64,000 nucleotides of DNA from NCBI RefSeq assembly GCF_001027285.1, contig NZ_CP011509.1:9386501-9450500 (forward strand). The letters run 5' to 3'. The position numbers and the translations under genes are program-made. Under the pieces are notes generated by a model. It did not search any database. It saw nothing but the letters and a program-made list of their open reading frames with translations, and was not told the DNA's origin. Positions 59,302 to 64,000 of the stretch are shown here, in pieces; position 1 is the stretch's first letter; every line of letters starts with the position of its first letter. The DNA comes from Archangium gephyra. GTDB taxonomy: Bacteria; Myxococcota; Myxococcia; Myxococcales; Myxococcaceae.

Positions 59302-60543
59302 TCAAACGCGCGAGTCGCCCTCGAGCGGCTCCTGCCCGGAGACGAGCAGGGCGGTGCGCTGGAGACGCTCGGTGCTCAGCCGCGAGAGCGCCTCGCGGAC
59401 GCCGGGCTGCACGAGGATGTGCTTCTCGAAGGACTCCCGGTCCAGCCGCAGCAGCGTGCAGGCCGAGTCCGTGCGCACGGAGGCTGTCGCCGGCAGGCCC
59501 AGCATCATGGACAGCTCGCCGAACACGTCGCCCTCGCGCAGCATCGGGTACTGGCTGTCCTTCCCATCCGGGTGACGGTGCATCACCCGGCACCGGCCCC
59601 GGAGCAGCAGGTACAGCGCCTCGCCCCTCTGGCCCTGGTTGAGCAGCGTCCTGCCCGCCGGCTGCGTCTCCATCTGGAAGGCCTGGGCCGCGGCCTCGCG
59701 CTGCTTGGGCGTGAGGGTCGCGAAGAGCTTGTTGCCGCGCAGCACGTTGGCCAGCAGCCGCTCCTGGTGGAAGGAGCGCAGCACCCGCCCCACCGAGGCA
59801 TCCCGCTGGACGAGCCGCGCCACCATCGCCCGCGTCAGCTCCAGCACCACGGTGCGCTCGGCCGCCACCACGCTCGCCAGCCGCGGGCTCTTGGACAGCA
59901 GCGCCATCTCCCCGAAGAAGTCCCCCTCCCCCATGGCGGCCACCTTGCGCCGCTGGCCCCCTTCCAACTGCCTCACCACGTCCACCCGTCCTTCCACGAT
60001 GGCGAACATGGAGGTGCCCGCCTCCCCCTCCGTGACGATGGACGCCCCCGCCTCGAAGGTCTTCAGCTCCAACCCCTCCAGCAGCGCCACGAAGGACTCC
60101 TGGCCCAGCTGCGAGAAGATCGGAATGCGCGGCAGCGCCGCCAGCGCCTCGGGTGGGGCCGCCCTGGACGGCTCGGGTGCCACCGCCACCGGCACCGTCT
60201 GAATCATCCGCGCCGGCTGCTCCATGCGCCGCGCGTACAGCTCCGCCAGCATCCGCTGCGTCCGTCCATGCTTCGGGTCGATCTGCAGGATGACCTTGCA
60301 CAGCGCGATGGCCCGCAGCAGCCAGCCCTGCTTCGCCCAGTCACCCGCCACCGACGCGTACGCCTCGATGGCCTCCTGCTTGCGGTTGAGCCGCTGCAGC
60401 AGCTCCGCCACCTTCTGGCGGCTGGCCAGGTCTTCCGGAGCCGCTCCCGCCACCAGCTGGTACTCGGCGAGCGCCTCCTCCAGCCGCCCCCCCGCGAAGA
60501 GTTGAGCGGCCTTGTCCTTGTGCTCCCGAAGATTCTCGACCAT
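59302..60543 (-). CDS. TPR protein with two cyclic-nucleotide-binding domains
   Basis: 413 residues from the ATG at 60543, preceded by AGGGAG. The N-terminal 110 residues are TPR-like helices (DKAAQLFAGGRLEEALAEYQLV, AIEAYASVAGDWAKQGWLLRAIALCKVIL). Two cNMP-binding domains follow (about 140-260 and 275-390): the first has FEAGASIVTEGEAGTSMFAIVEG and GDFFGEMALLSKSPRLASV, the second GRTLLNQGQRGEALYLLLRG and GDVFGELSMMLGLPATASV, each with a phosphate-binding FGE(M/L) helix. There is no DNA-binding or catalytic domain, so it probably acts through protein contacts. It lies 113 bases downstream of two cyclase genes on the same strand. Confidence 0.92.
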   Translation of the reverse strand: MVENLREHKDKAAQLFAGGRLEEALAEYQLVAGAAPEDLASRQKVAELLQRLNRKQEAIEAYASVAGDWAKQGWLLRAIALCKVILQIDPKHGRTQRMLAELYARRMEQPARMIQTVPVAVAPEPSRAAPPEALAALPRIPIFSQLGQESFVALLEGLELKTFEAGASIVTEGEAGTSMFAIVEGRVDVVRQLEGGQRRKVAAMGEGDFFGEMALLSKSPRLASVVAAERTVVLELTRAMVARLVQRDASVGRVLRSFHQERLLANVLRGNKLFATLTPKQREAAAQAFQMETQPAGRTLLNQGQRGEALYLLLRGRCRVMHRHPDGKDSQYPMLREGDVFGELSMMLGLPATASVRTDSACTLLRLDRESFEKHILVQPGVREALSRLSTERLQRTALLVSGQEPLEGDSRV

Positions 60544-60656
60544 GGCGTGACTCCCTGACGAACTCCCGCGGCGCTCCCGGCCCGCGAACATCTCTCTTCT
60601 CTCACGGAGCCCCGGATCCGGAAGTGACGCAGCCGACACTTCGCGAGTGAGCTCCG

Positions 60657-62261
60657 TCACACCGTCATGGTGGGATCGCGCCACTCCAGCCGGTAGAGCG
60701 TCAGCGCCTTCTCCTTGCCCTTCACCTGGACGGGCTCCAACTGCTGCACGGGCCAGTCCTTCGAGCGCCAGCGCTGGAAGGTCGTCTCGTTCATGCAGAT
60801 CTCCCCGTCCTTGGCGGCGGAGCACACCCGGCTGGCCACGTTGGTGGCGTCTCCAATGGTGGCGTACTGCACGTACTGCTCGGAGCCGATGTTGCCGGCC
60901 GCCACCCGGCCCGTGTTGAGGCCCACGTGGATGTTCAGCTCGGGGCGGCCCTGGGCCCGCCAGCGCGCGTTGAGCTCGGCCAGCGCCCGCTGCATCTCCA
61001 CCGCGGCGCGCACCGCCCGGTCCGCGTCGTCCGGGTGGGAGAACGGCGCGCCCCACACCGCCATCAGCGCGTCACCGATGTACTTCTCCAACGTCCCCTC
61101 GTACCGGAAGACGATGTCCGCCATCACCGGGAAGTAGTCGTTGAGCAGATCCACCACCTGCCGGGGCTCCAGCGTGGAGGACAGCGCGGTGAAGCCACTG
61201 ATGTCCGAGAAGAGGACCGTCACCTCCGTCTCGATCGTCTCCAGGGGGCCGCCCTTGGCCATCTGCAGCTTCTTGAGGGTGGCCGGAGGGAAGAAGCGCA
61301 GGTAGACGTTGCGCAGCACCGCCTCCTCTTCGATCCGCTTGGAGAGGAGCGAGTTGTCGAGCGCGATGGCCGCCTGGTTGGCGAAGGCCGTGAGGAACTC
61401 CAGGTCCTCCTCGCTGAAGCCATTGGGCCGCGAGAGGTTGTCCACGTACAGCACGCCGAGCACCTCGTCCCGGGGCTTGAGCGGGGCACACATGGAGGCC
61501 TGGATGGACTGCAGCACCACCGAGGCGGCGTCATCCAGGCGGGGATCCAACCGGGCGTCGGAGAAGAGCGCCGCCACGCTGTGCGAGCGCACGTAGTCGA
61601 CGATGCGCTGGCTGAAGAACGGGCCGGAGGGGGCCTCGCCGGACGCGGTCCGGGCCACCCGGGGAACCAGGCGCCCACTGGTGGCATCCACCAGCAGGAT
61701 GGCCGCCCGGTCCACCTCCATGATTTGGAAGACGAGGTCCAGGATGCGCTCCAGCAGCGCGTCGATGGAGCCGGGCGAGGAGAGCAGCTGGCTCACCTTG
61801 AGCAACACTTGGAGCTTGTCGGTGGCCCGGCTCTCCCGGTTCGCGTGCCGCACCTTCAGGGCCGAGCCCTCACCGGGCTCCGAGTGCCGCTCCAGCAGCT
61901 CATCCATCGAGCCCGGAGAGAAGCGCGTCTGGAGCGGCTGCACCTGCGTGGGCGACAGGTCCACCGGCAGCGGGTTCGCGGAGGAGACCAGCTTGAAGCG
62001 CACCTCGCCACAGCGGAAGGCCTCGCCGCCTCGCAGCTCGTGGCGCTCGATGCGGGCCTCGTTGACGAACGTGCCGTTCTTGCTGTTCAGGTCGACGAGG
62101 AGGATCCGCTCGCCGTCACGCTCGAGCCGCGCGTGCCGCCGCGACAGGCTCTTGTGGAGCACGCAGATGGTGCTCTCCTCCGTACGGCCGATCGTCACGG
62201 AGCCTTCGGGAAGCTCGAACACCTGCTCATCCAGCAGGCCCGGATTCATGATGAGCTGCAT
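60657..62261 (-). CDS. FHA-GAF class III adenylate/guanylate cyclase
   Basis: 534 residues. An FHA domain (about 20-92) has GRTEESTICVLHKSLSRRHARLE and LNSKNGTFVNE, so phosphothreonine binding is plausible. A GAF domain (about 150-310) follows, then a short linker helix (NVYLRFFPPATLKKLQ) and a class III cyclase domain (about 345-520): LFSDISGFTAL with the metal Asp, GTLEKYIGDALMAVWG with the second metal Asp and a Lys suited to adenine, and YATIGDATNVASR. The Lys and the residues after it favour ATP over GTP. It is 12 bases downstream of the kinase-cyclase gene, so they share an operon. It should make cAMP in answer to a ligand and kinase input. Confidence 0.93.
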   Translation of the reverse strand: MQLIMNPGLLDEQVFELPEGSVTIGRTEESTICVLHKSLSRRHARLERDGERILLVDLNSKNGTFVNEARIERHELRGGEAFRCGEVRFKLVSSANPLPVDLSPTQVQPLQTRFSPGSMDELLERHSEPGEGSALKVRHANRESRATDKLQVLLKVSQLLSSPGSIDALLERILDLVFQIMEVDRAAILLVDATSGRLVPRVARTASGEAPSGPFFSQRIVDYVRSHSVAALFSDARLDPRLDDAASVVLQSIQASMCAPLKPRDEVLGVLYVDNLSRPNGFSEEDLEFLTAFANQAAIALDNSLLSKRIEEEAVLRNVYLRFFPPATLKKLQMAKGGPLETIETEVTVLFSDISGFTALSSTLEPRQVVDLLNDYFPVMADIVFRYEGTLEKYIGDALMAVWGAPFSHPDDADRAVRAAVEMQRALAELNARWRAQGRPELNIHVGLNTGRVAAGNIGSEQYVQYATIGDATNVASRVCSAAKDGEICMNETTFQRWRSKDWPVQQLEPVQVKGKEKALTLYRLEWRDPTMTV

Positions 62262-62273
62262 AGAGTCTGGACG

Positions 62274-64000
62274 TTAGCACCCGCGAGCTTCGATGGAGAC
62301 GGTCCGATCCGAGCTGGACACCCGCTGCTCCCGGCGGGCCACGACCTCATGGACCCCCAGCTCCGTGCCGCCACCGGGCAGGGTCCTCGTTCCCACCGCC
62401 AGGCACTCGAAGCCCGTCTCCACCCGCGGCAGCAGATGCGCCCCGATGAGGAGCTGGTCCTTGCCCGCCAGCACGCTCAGCCGGGCCGCGGTATTCACCG
62501 TCTCCCCGAGCACCGTGTAGTCCAGCCGGCCCAGCCCCCTGGCGCCGATGCTGCCGCAGATCAGCTCTCCCGAGTCCAGACCGATGCAGAGGCCATGGCC
62601 ATACGGGGAGGCGTCCCCGGAACGGAAGGCCACGGCCCCCAGCTGCTGCCGGGCCGCCAGACAGGCCTCCAGGGCCCGGCCCAGGTGCCCCTGGCCCCGG
62701 AACACCGCCATCACCGCGTCCCCGACGAACTTGTCCACCACGCCGCCCCGCGAGAGCAGCTCCGGGACGATGACCTCGAAGTTGGCGTTCAACCGGCGCA
62801 CGGCCGCCTCGGGCTGCTCCCCGCGCAGCACCGGCGTGAAGTCCTTGAGATCCAGGAAGGCCACCGTGGCCTCCACCCGCTCCCCTTCCACCATGTCCGG
62901 GCCGCGCATCAGCGGGGTGGCCCGCTCGAGGATGCCGCCGTGCACGAACATCCGCAGCAGCTGGTTCTCCTCCGCCGAGCGCACCATCTGGCGGAACTCC
63001 TTCACGTGCTTCAGCGCCTTGGCGAGGGTGGCGTCGAGATCCTGGAAGTCGATGGGCTTGACGAGGAAGTCGAAGGCCCCGCGGTTCATCGCCACGCGGA
63101 TGTTGCTCATGTCGCTGTAGGCGGAGACCATGATGACCTTGACGAGCGGATTGACCTCGCCCACCCGGGCCAGGAAGGTGAGCCCGTCCATCCTCGGCAT
63201 GTTGATGTCGGACAGCACGACATCCGTATCCGGGTGCTGGCGCAGCTTCTCCAGCGCGTCCTCGCCATCGCTGGCGAAGATGAACTCGTAGACCTTGTCC
63301 CGGATGTACTTGCGGAAGCGCTGCCGCATCAGCAGCTCCACGTCCGGCTCGTCATCGATGACGAGGATCTTCGAGGCCCGCGAGGGGCGGCTGGCCTCCA
63401 CCAGCGAGGCGAAGGCCGCGGCCAGCTCCCGCGCGGACTGGAAGCGGCGCGTGGGGTCCGCGTCCAGGGCACGGGCGAAGAAGGCATCCACGCCCTGGCC
63501 CAGCTCGGGCACCAGGGTGGAGGGCGGCTCGGCGAACGCGAGGGTGCCGCCGCGGCCCAACTCCCCGAGTGCATCCGCGGAGAAGGGGAAGCGACCGGTG
63601 AGGGCCCGGTAGGCCACCACGCCCAGCGACCAGACATCCGTGCGGTGGTCCACTCCGGCCTCGCCCCGCATCTGCTCGGGGCTCATGTAGCGCGGGGTGC
63701 CCATCACCCGGCCGGGTTGCTCGGAGGCCGCCGCGCTGCCGGCATCCAGCCGCGCCAGCCCGAAGTCGAGCACCTTCACCACCTCGTCGCTGTCGACGCG
63801 GGCCAGGAAGAGGTTGGCCGGTTTGAGATCCCTGTGGATGACGCCCGCGGAGTGGGCCGAGGCCAGCGCCCGGGCGATCTGATTGAGCAGCGAGGCGACC
63901 ACGGCGGGCGCCAGCCGGCCCTGCCGCTCCAGACGCGTCTCGAGATCCTCCCCCTCGAGCAGCTCCATCACGATGAAGGGCGTGTCCCCGTCCACGCCGT
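62274..64000 (-). CDS. Ser/Thr kinase - receiver - nucleotide cyclase fusion (partial, N-terminus off the window)
   Basis: About 575 residues are visible, beginning inside the kinase N-lobe (PFIVMELLEGEDLETRL). Kinase motifs are VIHRDLKPANLF, DFGLAR and GTPRYMSPEQMRG. A receiver domain follows (ILVIDDEPDVELL, VLSDINMPRMDG with the phosphorylatable Asp, KPI), and then a class III cyclase domain (ATVAFLDLKDFTPVL, GVVDKFVGDAVMAVFRG, GRLDYTVLGETVNTAARL). The two metal Asp residues are present. Combining eukaryotic-type kinase, two-component receiver and cyclase in one chain suggests integration of both phosphorylation systems into cyclic-nucleotide output. The start is beyond the right edge. Confidence 0.9.
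   Translation of the reverse strand, partial: GVDGDTPFIVMELLEGEDLETRLERQGRLAPAVVASLLNQIARALASAHSAGVIHRDLKPANLFLARVDSDEVVKVLDFGLARLDAGSAAASEQPGRVMGTPRYMSPEQMRGEAGVDHRTDVWSLGVVAYRALTGRFPFSADALGELGRGGTLAFAEPPSTLVPELGQGVDAFFARALDADPTRRFQSARELAAAFASLVEASRPSRASKILVIDDEPDVELLMRQRFRKYIRDKVYEFIFASDGEDALEKLRQHPDTDVVLSDINMPRMDGLTFLARVGEVNPLVKVIMVSAYSDMSNIRVAMNRGAFDFLVKPIDFQDLDATLAKALKHVKEFRQMVRSAEENQLLRMFVHGGILERATPLMRGPDMVEGERVEATVAFLDLKDFTPVLRGEQPEAAVRRLNANFEVIVPELLSRGGVVDKFVGDAVMAVFRGQGHLGRALEACLAARQQLGAVAFRSGDASPYGHGLCIGLDSGELICGSIGARGLGRLDYTVLGETVNTAARLSVLAGKDQLLIGAHLLPRVETGFECLAVGTRTLPGGGTELGVHEVVARREQRVSSSDRTVSIEARGC

Noticed and set aside
60543-61056. Extended N-terminus of the cNMP protein
   Set aside because: It overlaps the cyclase gene in another frame; the ATG at 60543 has AGGGAG and starts the TPR helices.

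Overview
The window is a GC-rich (about 70% by eye), gene-dense stretch of a myxobacterial chromosome, most likely suborder Cystobacterineae (Myxococcus/Archangium/Cystobacter type). The pointers are several eukaryotic-like Ser/Thr kinases, a DUF2381-type secreted protein, FHA, vWA and PP2C proteins, a double-length UvrA, and very strong third-position GC that leaves long open antisense frames everywhere. No rRNA, tRNA, CRISPR array, integrase or recognisable insertion sequence was seen. No stretch over 300 bases lacks a gene; the largest gaps are divergent promoter regions of 90-240 bases.

Region by region. 1-6.9 kb (all minus): an FAD-linked oxidase cut by the left edge, an Rpn-type PD-(D/E)XK protein, an OPT transporter, a SlyD-type FKBP isomerase, a dicarboxylate/amino-acid symporter and a solitary DNA methyltransferase. 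6.9-9.6 kb: a small Rof-like protein and an overlapping YcaO-TfuA pair (ATP-dependent peptide-backbone modification) with no visible precursor peptide. 9.6-13.2 kb: peroxiredoxin, a V4R-like protein, a coiled-coil protein, and an ECF sigma factor with a zinc anti-sigma factor and a Spy/CpxP-like periplasmic protein. 13.2-20.9 kb: a ketosynthase III lacking its cysteine, an SGNH hydrolase, an RsbQ-like hydrolase, a secreted beta-propeller, an acyl-CoA-dehydrogenase-fold protein divergent from a PLP decarboxylase, and a STAS-like protein.

21.1-45.4 kb is the most interesting part. One minus-strand operon (32,246 to 21,096) encodes a tubulin/FtsZ-superfamily GTPase, a second membrane-anchored protein with a tubulin-like N-terminus but no GTP signature, a membrane-anchored protein that looks like a catalytically dead MrfA/YprA helicase with its C-terminal zinc-binding domain, and two Ser/Thr kinases. 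A second minus-strand operon (45,449 to 37,260) encodes a zinc-ribbon/FHA protein, a vWA-TM-FHA protein, a PP2C phosphatase with a membrane anchor, and two large membrane proteins (one vWA) that end in the same TM-plus-117-residue module. Between them lie a multi-TM protein with a dead trypsin-like domain and two small AT-richer cassettes, each a lipoprotein plus one of two paralogous cytosolic proteins. I infer one phospho-regulated, membrane-spanning cytoskeletal system assembled from the two operons. This recalls the tubulin-like/vWA neighbourhoods that Makarova and Koonin predicted in 2010 (from memory), but the pseudohelicase, kinases and phosphatase appear new in this combination.

45.5-56.1 kb: a lipoprotein, an orphan antitoxin-like protein, a 1,766-residue tandem UvrA, and three consecutive paralogous cytochrome P450 genes. 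56.2-64 kb is a signalling block: a trypsin-like protease, a hybrid histidine kinase, and a minus-strand operon of kinase-receiver-cyclase, FHA-GAF-cyclase and a TPR protein with two cyclic-nucleotide-binding domains. The last operon reads as a local cyclic-nucleotide circuit and its first gene runs off the right edge.
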